In this document: piece after piece, positions 7,371-17,000 of the stretch
How the letters are laid out: each line of letters begins with the position of its first letter
Position numbering within the stretch: the stretch's first letter is position 1
Source of the DNA: Verrucomicrobiales bacterium
GTDB lineage: Bacteria; Verrucomicrobiota; Verrucomicrobiia; Limisphaerales; UBA9464
Direction: 5' to 3'
Length of the DNA: 64,000 nucleotides
Assembly (NCBI GenBank): GCA_027488845.1
Contig: JAIYBC010000066.1
Span: 1 to 64,000 of the forward strand
Translations under genes and position numbers: made by a program
The notes under the pieces: model-generated
What the model was told of the DNA's origin: nothing
Seen by the model: only the letters and a program-made list of their open reading frames with translations
The model's database searches: none

Positions 7371-10300
7371 ATGAATCGCCGAACCCTGCTGCAGCGCAGT
7401 CTCCAGTTCCATTTCCGCCGGCACCTGGGCGTGGTCCTGGGTTCCTCGGTGGCCGCCGCGATCCTGGTCGGCGCGCTGCTGGTGGGCGACTCGGTGCGGG
7501 GCACCCTGCGGCGCAAGGCGGAGTTGCGCCTGGGCCGGGTGGGTGCCGTCCTCGACTCAAGGGACAGGTCCTTCCTGGCACGGCCCGGCGGACCCGGTGG
7601 CGAGCGTCTCGCCTCGAACACGACCTATGCCCTCAGGTTGCCCGCCGTGGCCACCCTTCCGGACGGAAAGGCCCGAGTCGGCTCGGTCGTTCTGCACGGC
7701 GTGTCGCCGGAATTCTGGTCGATGGGCTTCCGTGGGCCCGCCTCGCTGCCGGCTTCGGACGAGGTCTTCATCAACCCTTCGTTGGCGGGTCGCCTGAAAG
7801 TCGGTCCCGGGGATGCCATCATCCTGAGGATCCACAAGCCCTCGGCGCTATCGCGGGACGCCGTGATCACCCCGCGGGACCAGTCGAGCGTGGCCCTGCG
7901 GCTGAAGGTGGGCCGCATCGTCGGTCCCGAGGAGTCCGGGGACATGGCGTTCGAAGCGGCCCAGGCGAGTCCCTACAACGCCTTCGTCGCGCACGAGACC
8001 CTGGCGCGTGTGGCGGGAATGCCGGGGCGCGCCAATCTCGCCTTGGCCCTCCGCGTGGAGGACGGAGGCGTCGGAGTCGCCGAGCTTTCGGCAGCCGTCG
8101 GCTCCTCGTTCGGCCTGGCCGACGCGGAACTGGAGCTGAGGACGAACGCGGTGCCGGCGCGCCTGACCGGCGGCGAGTCGGTGCCCGCGCATCTCGAACT
8201 GGTGTCGCGGCGGATCTTCCTCGACCCGGCCGCGGTGGCGGCGGCGACGGGGATCCCCGGTGTCCCTGCCCCGACGCCGATTCTGACCTACCTGGCCAAC
8301 TCGATCGGCACGGCGGACCGTTCGGTTCCGTACTCGATGGTCACCGCGGCCGGCGCGCCGTACACGCCGGCGGACCTCGGAGACGACGAGATCCTCGTGA
8401 ACTCCTGGTTGGCCGAGAACCTGGGGGTGAAGGTCGGCGACCGCCTGGAACTGACCTACTACCGCGTCGACGCCGGGGCGCGTTTGGTTGAACTGACCAA
8501 CGTGTTCCGCATCCGGTCTGTCCTTCCGATGAAGGGCCTGCATGTGGACCGCACGCTGATGCCGGAGTTCCCGGGATTGTCGAAGGCGGAGAGCACCCAC
8601 GACTGGGACGCCGGCTTCGAGCTGACCCGGCAGATCCGCGACGAGGACGAGGCGTATTGGAAGGCGTGGCGCGGCACTCCGAAGGCCTTCGTGAACCCGG
8701 CGGTGGGGCGGCGGATGTGGGGCAACCGGTTCGGGGAAGCCACTTCGCTCCGCTGGTTCGCCCAAGGGAATTCTGCCCCGACGGACCTGAGGTCTTCCTT
8801 GGAACAGGGCATCCGTTCCCGCCTGGAACCCGCCGCGGTGGGACTTCGGTTCGCACCGGTCCGTGACGAAGCCTTCAAGGCGGCCGGCGGCGGACAGGAC
8901 TTCGGGGGACTTTTCATCGGCTTCAGCTTCTTCCTCATCGTCTCGGCGATCCTGCTGACTGCGCTGCTTTTCCGCTTCGGCCTGGAACAACGGACCGAGG
9001 AAGCGGGCATCCTGTTGGCGCTGGGTTGGAAACCGACTCGGGTGGCCACGCTGTTCCTCCGCGAAGGGGCGGCGCTGGCGGCCTGGGGCTCCCTCTTCGG
9101 GGCGATCGGCGGACTCGGCTACGGCTGGCTCGTCCTCCTCGGCCTCAACACCCTCTGGACGGACGCCGTCGCCGGCGCACGTCTGATGTTCCTGCCGGCC
9201 CCGGCGTCGGTCCTGGGCGGTGCGGTCGGCGCGTTCCTCGTGTCCTTGGCGGCACAGGCATGGACGCTGCGGTCCTGGATGCGCCGTCCGGCGAGGGAAC
9301 TTCTCACGGGCGATCCCGGTGCCGACCTCGTTCCGTCCAAGGCCGGCGGCCGGGCTTGGTTGGACCGGAGCCTTCTCGTGTCGGCGGTGGTCCTCGCCGG
9401 CACCGGTGCCTTCGTGCCGTCCACGGCGCGGCCCGGGATCTTCTTCGGCGCGGGATTCCTCGCGCTGTCCGGTTGGCTGCTCGGTTTCCGTCGGCGGATC
9501 GCGGATCCGGCGGGACAAACGAAATCGCTTCGAAGCGTCTCCGACCTGGCCGAACGGTCCGCATCGCGGCGGCCGGGACGTTCCGCGGCGGTGGTCGGCC
9601 TGCTGTCGATGGCGGTGTTCCTGATCGTGGCCGTCGCCGCCAACCGCCTCGACGCGACCCGGGACGCCTCGAACCGCGGCTCCGGCACCGGCGGCTTCGC
9701 GCTGTGGGCTTCCACGACGTTGCCGATCGTCGAGAACCTCGACTCGGACCGGGGACGCGAGAAGTTGGGCTTGGATCCGGCACGGTTGCGGGAGGTGTCC
9801 TTCGTCCCGTTCCGGGTGAAGGAAGGGGACGAGGCCAGTTGCCTGAACCTCAACCGTGCCCAGCGTCCGAGGATCCTCGGGGTCGATCCGTCCCGTCTCG
9901 ATTCACGGAAGGCCTTCCGCTTCCAATCGCTGGCCAAGGGCGCCGATCCGGCGCATCCGTGGCGGGTGCTGGAACCGGGCGCTGCCGGTTGGGTCCCGGA
10001 TCCGCCGCTGGCGGAGGACGAGGTGCCGGCGGTCGGCGACGCCAATTCGCTGCAGTGGGCCTTGGGCAAGTCGGTCGGTGACACCCTGGAACACGTGGAC
10101 GAGCAGGGAAGGCCGTTCCGCCTTCGGATCGTCGGCGCGGTGGCCAACTCGCTGTTGCAAGGCCAGCTGTTGATCGCGGAATCCGCATTCACCCGCCGCT
10201 TCCCGGGCGAGGCGGGACATCGGGTCTTCCTCGTGGACGCCCCGACGTCGTCGGAAGTCGCTGGGGACCTGACGCGGGCTCTTTCGGATTTCGGATTCGA

Positions 10301-10730
10301 GGCCGAGCCGGCGGCGGACCGGTTGAACCGCTTCAACGCGGTGCAGAACACCTACCTGAACACCTTCCAGGTCCTGGGTGGCCTCGGACTGTTGCTCGGC
10401 AGCTTCGGGCTGGGGCTGGTGGTCATGCGCAACGTGCAGGAACGCCGTGCGGAACTCGCCGTCCTCGGTGCGGTCGGATTCGCTGCCGGCCGCGTGGAGG
10501 CCCTCGTCCTCCGGGAGCATCGGCGGCTGCTGGTGGAAGGCATCTGGGTGGGAACCGCCTCCGCGCTGCTCGCCGTGGCGCCGACCCTGTTGCAGCCGGG
10601 TGGCGGATTCCCCTGGGCGGGCATCGCGTTGGTCCTGTCCGCGGTGCTGGCGAACGGACTGCTGTGGACCTGGGTGGCCACGCGGCGCGCCTGCGGCGGA
10701 CCGCTGCTGACCGCGTTGCGGGGCGAGTGA
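7371..10730 (+). CDS. Large FtsX-type ABC transporter permease
   Basis: The 1119-residue protein has an N-terminal helix (about 20-45), a large extracytoplasmic domain, a first FtsX-type membrane domain starting near residue 512 (GFSFFLIVSAILLTALLF, then EEAGILLALGWKP), more helices to about 800, a second extracytoplasmic domain, and a final FtsX domain from about residue 993 (VLGGLGLLLGSFGLGLVV, then ELAVLGAVGF). Duplicated FtsX permeases of this size usually work with a MacB/LolD-type ATPase in lipoprotein or peptide export, but no ATPase gene is in this window. The ATG at 7371 (MNRRTLLQRSL) sits 28 residues before the first helix. The gene is transcribed away from tolQ across a 207-bp gap. 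Confidence 0.8.
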   Translation: MNRRTLLQRSLQFHFRRHLGVVLGSSVAAAILVGALLVGDSVRGTLRRKAELRLGRVGAVLDSRDRSFLARPGGPGGERLASNTTYALRLPAVATLPDGKARVGSVVLHGVSPEFWSMGFRGPASLPASDEVFINPSLAGRLKVGPGDAIILRIHKPSALSRDAVITPRDQSSVALRLKVGRIVGPEESGDMAFEAAQASPYNAFVAHETLARVAGMPGRANLALALRVEDGGVGVAELSAAVGSSFGLADAELELRTNAVPARLTGGESVPAHLELVSRRIFLDPAAVAAATGIPGVPAPTPILTYLANSIGTADRSVPYSMVTAAGAPYTPADLGDDEILVNSWLAENLGVKVGDRLELTYYRVDAGARLVELTNVFRIRSVLPMKGLHVDRTLMPEFPGLSKAESTHDWDAGFELTRQIRDEDEAYWKAWRGTPKAFVNPAVGRRMWGNRFGEATSLRWFAQGNSAPTDLRSSLEQGIRSRLEPAAVGLRFAPVRDEAFKAAGGGQDFGGLFIGFSFFLIVSAILLTALLFRFGLEQRTEEAGILLALGWKPTRVATLFLREGAALAAWGSLFGAIGGLGYGWLVLLGLNTLWTDAVAGARLMFLPAPASVLGGAVGAFLVSLAAQAWTLRSWMRRPARELLTGDPGADLVPSKAGGRAWLDRSLLVSAVVLAGTGAFVPSTARPGIFFGAGFLALSGWLLGFRRRIADPAGQTKSLRSVSDLAERSASRRPGRSAAVVGLLSMAVFLIVAVAANRLDATRDASNRGSGTGGFALWASTTLPIVENLDSDRGREKLGLDPARLREVSFVPFRVKEGDEASCLNLNRAQRPRILGVDPSRLDSRKAFRFQSLAKGADPAHPWRVLEPGAAGWVPDPPLAEDEVPAVGDANSLQWALGKSVGDTLEHVDEQGRPFRLRIVGAVANSLLQGQLLIAESAFTRRFPGEAGHRVFLVDAPTSSEVAGDLTRALSDFGFEAEPAADRLNRFNAVQNTYLNTFQVLGGLGLLLGSFGLGLVVMRNVQERRAELAVLGAVGFAAGRVEALVLREHRRLLVEGIWVGTASALLAVAPTLLQPGGGFPWAGIALVLSAVLANGLLWTWVATRRACGGPLLTALRGE

Positions 10731-10763
10731 GGCGGATCCGGCTTCCTGCTTCCCGTTGGCGTC

Positions 10764-11060
10764 TCAGTCACCCAACAGGCCGCGGAGCGTTGCGCGGGCC
10801 TGTTCCTCGCGGCTGTTGGCTCCGCCGGGTCCCGACCAGGCCCGGGATTTGAAGTCGAAGTACTCGCAGAAGTTGGCGGTGTCCTTCTCGGCCACCGGTT
10901 CGGCGCGCCGATCGCGGCATTGGAAGGCGGCGCTGCGGTCGTGGAGGCTGCAGTTCAGGCAGACCCGGAGGTCCGCCCGGCATTGCGGACAGGACTCGCT
11001 CCGGCCGGGCTGTTCCCGGAACGACCAGACCCAGCCGCACTTGTGGCAGTGACGCGTCAT
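10764..11060 (-). CDS. Small zinc-ribbon protein of unknown function
   Basis: The 98-residue protein starts MTRHCHKCGW and has cysteine pairs C5/C8, C24/C27 and C34/C37 plus further single cysteines, which suggests one or two bound zinc ions. A hydrophilic tail (NFCEYFDFKSRAW) resembles short conserved PVC proteins. No signal peptide or membrane helix is seen. It lies alone between the permease and apt, facing the permease gene. Function unknown. Confidence 0.6.
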   Translation of the reverse strand: MTRHCHKCGWVWSFREQPGRSESCPQCRADLRVCLNCSLHDRSAAFQCRDRRAEPVAEKDTANFCEYFDFKSRAWSGPGGANSREEQARATLRGLLGD

Positions 11061-11131
11061 GTCGGCAGACTACCCGACACAGGTCGAGGCGGCCAAGGGG
11101 CAGGCGGCACCGCCGGCCGGAAAATCCGGAA

Positions 11132-11683
11132 TCAGTACGAGATGAGCGACCGGACAGCGTCGGTTCCGAGGCGTTCCCGGCCGTTGAGGAAGCGGAGTTC
11201 GATCACGAACCGCACGCCGACCACCTGTCCCCCGAGCTGTTCCACGAGCTTCAGTGCGGCGGCGGCGGTTCCGCCGGTGGCGAGCAGGTCGTCCACCAGC
11301 AGCACCCGTTCGCCGGGGTGGATGGCGTCGGTGTGGATGGCCACGGTGTTGGATCCGTACTCGAGGTCGTAGCTCTGTTCGTGGGTGGCCCAGGGGAGCT
11401 TGCCCTTCTTGCGGACCGGGATGAATCCGGCCCCGATGCGGGCGGCGGCGGCGGCGCCGAAGATGAACCCGCGGGCGTCGATGCCGACGACCTTGTCGAC
11501 GCTGCCGGGCCGGACGTCCTCCAGCAGGTGGGCGATCACTGAGCCGAAGAGGTGTCCATCGGCGAGCACCGGGGTGATGTCCTTGAACTGGATGCCCGGC
11601 TTGGGGAAGTCGGGTACGTTTCGGATCGCGCGTTCGATCTGCTCGAGGGAGGCGGGAGTCATGTGCGCCGCGTTGTCCGTCAT
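11132..11683 (-). CDS. apt: Adenine phosphoribosyltransferase
   Basis: The 183-residue protein has the phosphoribosyltransferase fold. The PRPP-binding motif is VLLVDDLLATGGT, and the type-specific stretches IDARGFIFGA and PVRKKGKLPW match Apt. It converts adenine plus PRPP to AMP in cytosolic purine salvage. The ATG at 11683 gives a normal family length; ATG 11662 is an alternative seven codons later. It is divergent from the gene at 11778. Confidence 0.95.
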   Translation of the reverse strand: MTDNAAHMTPASLEQIERAIRNVPDFPKPGIQFKDITPVLADGHLFGSVIAHLLEDVRPGSVDKVVGIDARGFIFGAAAAARIGAGFIPVRKKGKLPWATHEQSYDLEYGSNTVAIHTDAIHPGERVLLVDDLLATGGTAAAALKLVEQLGGQVVGVRFVIELRFLNGRERLGTDAVRSLISY

Positions 11684-11777
11684 GCCGGCGAATCCGTCAA
11701 AGCCTCGTTGAGTGCCAGTCCGGGGCGAGGCGTTGACCGGAGGCCGTCCTTCCCGGATCGTCCGCCCCAGCAAAGCC

Positions 11778-12107
11778 ATGTTTGTCAAAGGCCAGAAAGT
11801 CATCTGCATCAACGACGAGTTCCCCGCGGAGGCCCGCAAGCTGTTCGTCGACTTCCCGAAGAAGGGGTCGGTCTACACGGTGCGGGCGGTGTACATTGGA
11901 CGCGGGAGTTATTTCCGTCACGAGTCCGGGAAGAAGGACGGGGAGATCGGGGTGTTGTTGGAGGAGGTGGTGAACCCGCGGGATCCGTCGCTCCGTCAGG
12001 GGTTGAACGGGGAACTGGGCTTCAACAGCGAGCGGTTCGCCCCCGTCCAGGCCGATGAGCAGGAGATCGGGGAGGAGCAGGAGGAGGAGATCGCGATTCC
12101 GGGCTGA
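11778..12107 (+). CDS. Small conserved protein of unknown function
   Basis: The 109-residue soluble protein starts MFVKGQKVICINDEFP and contains LFVDFPKKGSVYTVRAVYIG, a compact beta-rich pattern resembling an SH3-like or KOW-like fold. The tail is strongly acidic (EEQEEE). There is no signal peptide. The ATG at 11778 fits the conserved-looking start better than upstream codons. It lies 52 bp before the helicase gene in the same direction, so the two may be cotranscribed. Function unknown; nucleic-acid binding is a guess. Confidence 0.55.
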   Translation: MFVKGQKVICINDEFPAEARKLFVDFPKKGSVYTVRAVYIGRGSYFRHESGKKDGEIGVLLEEVVNPRDPSLRQGLNGELGFNSERFAPVQADEQEIGEEQEEEIAIPG

Positions 12108-12159
12108 ATCCGCCCAAGTTCCAACTTCCTCCGTCCGGAGGGATTCGCTATTTTCCGCC

Positions 12160-13386
12160 ATGCTTTTTTCCGAACTGGGTCTGCGGGCGTCGATCCTGGA
12201 TGCCGTGCAAGAGCTCGGCTACCAGGAGCCGACCCCGATCCAGTCGGAGGCCATCCCGCGGATCCTGGAAGGGCGTGACGTGATCGGTTCCGCGCAGACC
12301 GGCACGGGCAAGACGGCGGCCTTCGCCCTGCCGATCCTCAGCAAGCTCGGCGCCCACGGTCCGGGACCGCGTTGCCTGGTGCTGGAACCGACCCGTGAGC
12401 TGGCGGTCCAGACGCACGAGAACTTCGTCAAGTACGCCAAGTTCACCCAACTGCGCACCGGGCTGATCTACGGCGGCGTCGGCTATGGGAAGCAGCGCGA
12501 CGACCTCAAGGCCGGCATGGACGTGATCATCGCCACGCCGGGCCGTCTGCTGGACCACATGGGCGAGGGTGCGATCGACCTGAGCGGGGTGAAGTTCCTC
12601 GTCCTCGACGAGGCCGACCGGATGCTGGACATGGGATTCCTGCCGGATGTCCGCCGGATCATCCTGAAGTGCGCCAAGGAGCGTCAGACTTCGTTGTTCT
12701 CGGCGACGATTCCCCCGGCCATCGAGACCCTGATCACCTGGGCGATGAAGGATCCGGTCACCGTCGAGATCGGCGCCCGCCGGTCGGTGGCGGAGACGGT
12801 GAAGCACGTGCTCTACCCGGTGGCCGAGCTGCAGAAGCAGCCGTTGCTGTTGGCGTTGCTCGACCAGGTGCACTGGGAGAGCGCCATCGTGTTCTGTCGC
12901 ACCCGTCGGGACGCGGACTCCGTCGAGGCGTTGCTCTGCCGCAACCGGCACAAGGCGGCGGTCATCCACTCCGACCGTTCCCAGAAGGAGCGGGAAGAGG
13001 CGTTGAACGGATTCAAGGCGGGTCGCTACGAGGTCCTGGTGGCCACCGACATCGCCGCCCGGGGACTCGACATCGCGGACGTCTCGCACGTGATCAACTA
13101 CAACGTGCCCGAGCATCCGGAGGACTACGTGCACCGGATTGGACGCACGGGCCGCGCGCAGGCCACCGGCGACGCCCTGACGCTCTTCGCCGCGGGCGAG
13201 GCCCCGCAGGTCGCCGCCATCGAGCGGTTCATCGGGAAGAAGGTCGAGCGCGTGAAGCTGCCCGGCTTCAACTACACCTACACCGCCCTCTTCGACGAAG
13301 CGAAGCTGGGTCCGCTTTCGGAACGGAAGACCAAGGGTGTCCGCATCGGGAAGGGCTACTTCTTCGGTCCCGCCCGCCGTCGTTGA
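12160..13386 (+). CDS. rhlE: DEAD-box RNA helicase, RhlE type
   Basis: The 408-residue protein has all core motifs: Q motif (GYQEPTPIQ), Walker A (AQTGTGKT), Ia (PTRELAVQ), II (VLDEADRMLD), III (SAT), and HRIGRTGR in the second RecA domain. It unwinds short RNA duplexes using ATP, typically in ribosome assembly or RNA decay. The C-terminal tail is short and basic. The ATG at 12160 begins right before the Q-motif region; a small CCTCCG/CGGAGG palindrome lies about 20 bp upstream. Confidence 0.9.
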   Translation: MLFSELGLRASILDAVQELGYQEPTPIQSEAIPRILEGRDVIGSAQTGTGKTAAFALPILSKLGAHGPGPRCLVLEPTRELAVQTHENFVKYAKFTQLRTGLIYGGVGYGKQRDDLKAGMDVIIATPGRLLDHMGEGAIDLSGVKFLVLDEADRMLDMGFLPDVRRIILKCAKERQTSLFSATIPPAIETLITWAMKDPVTVEIGARRSVAETVKHVLYPVAELQKQPLLLALLDQVHWESAIVFCRTRRDADSVEALLCRNRHKAAVIHSDRSQKEREEALNGFKAGRYEVLVATDIAARGLDIADVSHVINYNVPEHPEDYVHRIGRTGRAQATGDALTLFAAGEAPQVAAIERFIGKKVERVKLPGFNYTYTALFDEAKLGPLSERKTKGVRIGKGYFFGPARRR

Positions 13387-13422
13387 GCCATCTGGTCCCG
13401 CCTGGGATTTCCGCGACACGGC

Positions 13423-14064
13423 TCAGCGTGGGGCCTGCAGTGCGGTCATGATCGCGGCGGTCCGGTTCTCCACCCCCAGCTTCTCGAAGATGTGTTCGAG
13501 GTGCTTCTTCACGGTTGAGGGCGCGATGCCGAGGATCGCGGCGATGTCCGCGTTGCCCTTGCCCTCGATGAGCCAGTAGAGGACGTCCGCCTCCCGCTCC
13601 GAGATCCCCAGTCGCACGAGTTCGGATGGGCTGGCTGGACGATGGGTGGCTCCGGCATCGAGCGCCGCGGCCTCGCGCTTCCTGGCCAGACGGGTGCGCA
13701 CCGCCGCAATCAGTTCGTCCACCTTGACCGGCTTGGTGAGGTAGTCGTCGGCGCCATGGGTCATGCCCGCCCGGAAATCGTCCCTCTCGCCCCGTGCGGT
13801 GAGGAAGATGAACGGAATCGCGGCGGTGCTGGCCGTGATCCGCAATTCCGCGAGGACCGAGAAGCCGTCCATCCCCGGCATCATCCGGTCGCAGAGGATG
13901 AGGTCCGGGGTCCGGCTTCGGGCCAGTTCCACGCCACGGATCCCGTTGTCGGCCGGGATCGGCTCGAATCCCTCGATGCGGAGGATGGTGGTGAGGTTGC
14001 GCAGCATGTGGGGCTCGTCCTCGATCACCAGGATGCGGGGCGCGACGTTCTCGGTGGGGGTCAT
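13423..14064 (-). CDS. Response regulator, REC plus LuxR-type HTH
   Basis: The 213-residue protein has a receiver domain (ILVIEDEPHM start, phospho-acceptor Asp in DLILCDRMMPGMDGF, conserved Lys in YLTKPV) and a C-terminal LuxR-type DNA-binding domain (LGISEREADVLYWLIEGKGN, then APSTVKKHLEHIFEKLGV). It is a NarL/FixJ-type transcription factor. Its start overlaps the stop of the upstream kinase gene (ATGA), so the two should form one two-component system. Targets are unknown. Confidence 0.92.
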   Translation of the reverse strand: MTPTENVAPRILVIEDEPHMLRNLTTILRIEGFEPIPADNGIRGVELARSRTPDLILCDRMMPGMDGFSVLAELRITASTAAIPFIFLTARGERDDFRAGMTHGADDYLTKPVKVDELIAAVRTRLARKREAAALDAGATHRPASPSELVRLGISEREADVLYWLIEGKGNADIAAILGIAPSTVKKHLEHIFEKLGVENRTAAIMTALQAPR

Positions 14065-17000
14065 GGGGATGGGGAATCCTGGGGAAACAGGGCGACTCGG
14101 ACCGTCACGCAGGTGCCGTTCCCTTCGGTGCTGTCGATCTGGATGCTTCCCCGGTGGAGGTCCAGGCATCTCCGGATCACCGCCAGCCCGAGTCCGGTAC
14201 CGGGGACATGCCGGACGTTGGCGCCCCGGTGGAAGGCGGTGAACAGAAGGGCGCGGTCGGCCTCGGGAATGCCGGCCCCTTTGTCCTGGACGGTCAGGAC
14301 CGCGTCGGTTGCATCGCGCTCAAGGGTCACCTGCACCTCGGATCCGGGCGGGGAGAATTTCACGGCATTGGACAGTAGGTTGGTGAAGATGTGCCGGAGG
14401 AGGTCCGGATCGCCATACGCCTTTCGGGGAAGCTCGCACAGATGGGTGCGGATCCGGGATTCCACCTGGGCGGCGCGCACGTATTCGTCCATCCAGCGCT
14501 GGAGCGAGGCCGTCAGGTCGAAGTCCATGGCCTGGAACTCGAGCTTGCCCGCATCGGCCCGACCGAAGACCAGCACGGCTTCCATCAGGCTGGCCATCCG
14601 CCACGAGTGTCCCTGGATGGTCTTCAGGTGCTCCAGCCGTTCGGAGTCGGGAATCCGGTCGATGTAGCGTTCCAGGATCTCGGCCGAGGAATGGATGATG
14701 CCGATCGGAGTCCGGAACTCGTGGGACACGAGGGAGACGAACTCGCTCTTCAGTCGGCTCAGTTCCCGTTCGCGCGCCAACGACTTGAGCAGCTCCTCCT
14801 CGGCCTGCTTCCGCTCGGTGATGTTGATCGACAACGTGAGGATGTGGGGGACGCCATCCATCTCCAGCGTCTCGGCGGAGATCATGACGACGTCGACGTG
14901 TCCGGACTTGCGGCGCATCGACGCCTCCATGTCCCGGACGCTGCCGTCTGAGGCGAGCCGCCGGAAGAAGTCCGTCCTCTGGTCATCCCGGGCCCAGATC
15001 CCCAGCTCGAGGGTGGTCTGTCCGAGAAGTTCCTCCCGGCTGTAGCCGGAGGAGGCGACGACGGCGTCGTTGACCTCGACAAAGCGGAGGTCGTCGAGTC
15101 GGACCAGGCTGACGCTGGAGGGCAGCGCGGCGAAGGTCCGCCGGAAACGTTCCTCGGACTCGTGCAGCCTGCGTGTCCTTTCGCGGAGCTGTTCCCCGGA
15201 CCGTTTCCTCTCGATCGCGAGGGCCGTCTGGCCGGCGACGAAGTTCAGCAGCCTCTTGTCCTCCTCGCCGAACGCGGTCGGATTCCCGTGGTCCTGGACC
15301 GCCATCACGCCGAAGGTCGTGCCTTGGAACTGGAGGGGCACGCCGAGCCAGATCGCCGCCGGATGTCCCGACTGTTCGTATTCCCCGGACTCCTTGAGCC
15401 GTCGGATTTCCTTGAGTCCGACCAGCATCGCCCGCCCCGTGCGGAGCACGTACTCGGTCATTCCACGCCGGCCCTTCCTCGGCGGCGGTGGCGGATCCGT
15501 CTCGTCCTGGAAGTACGGGAAGCTCACCAGCCCTGAGCCCGGGTCGTGGAGCGCGATGTAGAAGTTCCTCGCCGGCATCAGGGTGCCGATGGTCGTGTGG
15601 ATCCTCTGGTAGAGGTGCGGAAGGTCCTCGGCGGAATGGACGGCCTCGGAGATCTCGAAGAGCGCCCGCTGGACGAGTTCCGCGCGGGCGCGCTCGCCGA
15701 TTTCCAGGGTGAGGCGTTCGTTGGAACCCCGGAGTTCCGCGGTCCGCTCGGCGATCCGCCGTTCCAGTTCCCGGTTGAGTTCCTGCAACCGGCGGTCCGT
15801 GCGTGCCCGGACGATCTTGTTGGCACAGAGGAAGGCGATCGAACCCAGGATCGACGCGTGGTCCTCGGTGAAGAAGCCGGCGTTCGGATGCTCGGAGTCG
15901 ATCACGCCGAGCACGGTGCCGTCTGCGACGATGGGAACCGCGATCTCCGAGAGGCGCACGGCGTCGTCGACGATGTACCGGGCATCGGTGCGCGTGTCGT
16001 CGACCCGGATGGTCGTGGCGTTCGCTGCGGCCGTCCCGACGATGCCCCGTCCCACGGGGATCTCGATCGGATCCCGGACCCCGAGTCCGTCGAGGTCCTT
16101 GGGGCCGAGCGCCGCCGCCTGGACCAGGACCTGGCGGTCCGCGTCGAGCAGGTAGATCACGCAGTCGGCGAAGCCGAGGTGGGAGATGCATTTCCGGATG
16201 ACCTCGCGCAGCACGTCCCTCTCCTCGTAGAGCGGTGAGAGCGAGGTGGCGAAGGCGGCGATGTGCCTTTGGAGTTCGGCCGCGCGGGCGAGGGCCTGGA
16301 ACGCCTCCGACTGCTCGGTGATGTCGTGGAGGTTGACCACGAGGCCCTCCACACCCGGGACACCCAGGCAGTTCGTGATGACGGATTCCGCCCAGCGGAT
16401 GCTTCCGTCCGGGCCGAGGATCCGGTAGCCGGTGATCCGCTTCGGGGTCGAAGGACGATCCAAGACTTCCTGCAGGGCCTTCGAAAGCCGTGGCAGATCC
16501 TCCGGATGCACCGAGGAAAAGAAGCCGTCTCGGGTGGCCGCTTCTTCTCCCTTCATCGATCCGAGGAACCGCCGTGCGGCTGCGGTCATGAACCGCACCG
16601 AACCTTCCTGGTCGAGCACACAGGTGGCGTCGAAGGAATGTTCACCCAAGGCCCGAAGGCGTTCCTCGGACTGCCGGACGACCTTCATCTCCCGGCGCTG
16701 TCCGTGCAGCCAAAGGCCTCCGAGAAGGAGGGCTGCGGACGCCAGCGCCGCGCCGATTCGCAGCTTGTCCCTGTCCAACCACGGGGTGTCGATCAGTTCC
16801 ACCTCCTCCAACCGGTACGGATAGATCGAAACCACATGGTGGTCGGGCGTGCCGACCTCGACGATGGAAAGGCCGGTGACGCGGAGGACCGCGTCGATGG
16901 GGAACCGCTCGCGGACGCCGGTCCCATGGGGCAGTCGGATATGGAAAAGGCCTTGGGACGCGGCGGTGCCGTCCTCGAGAAGGATGGATTCGCGTCCCTG

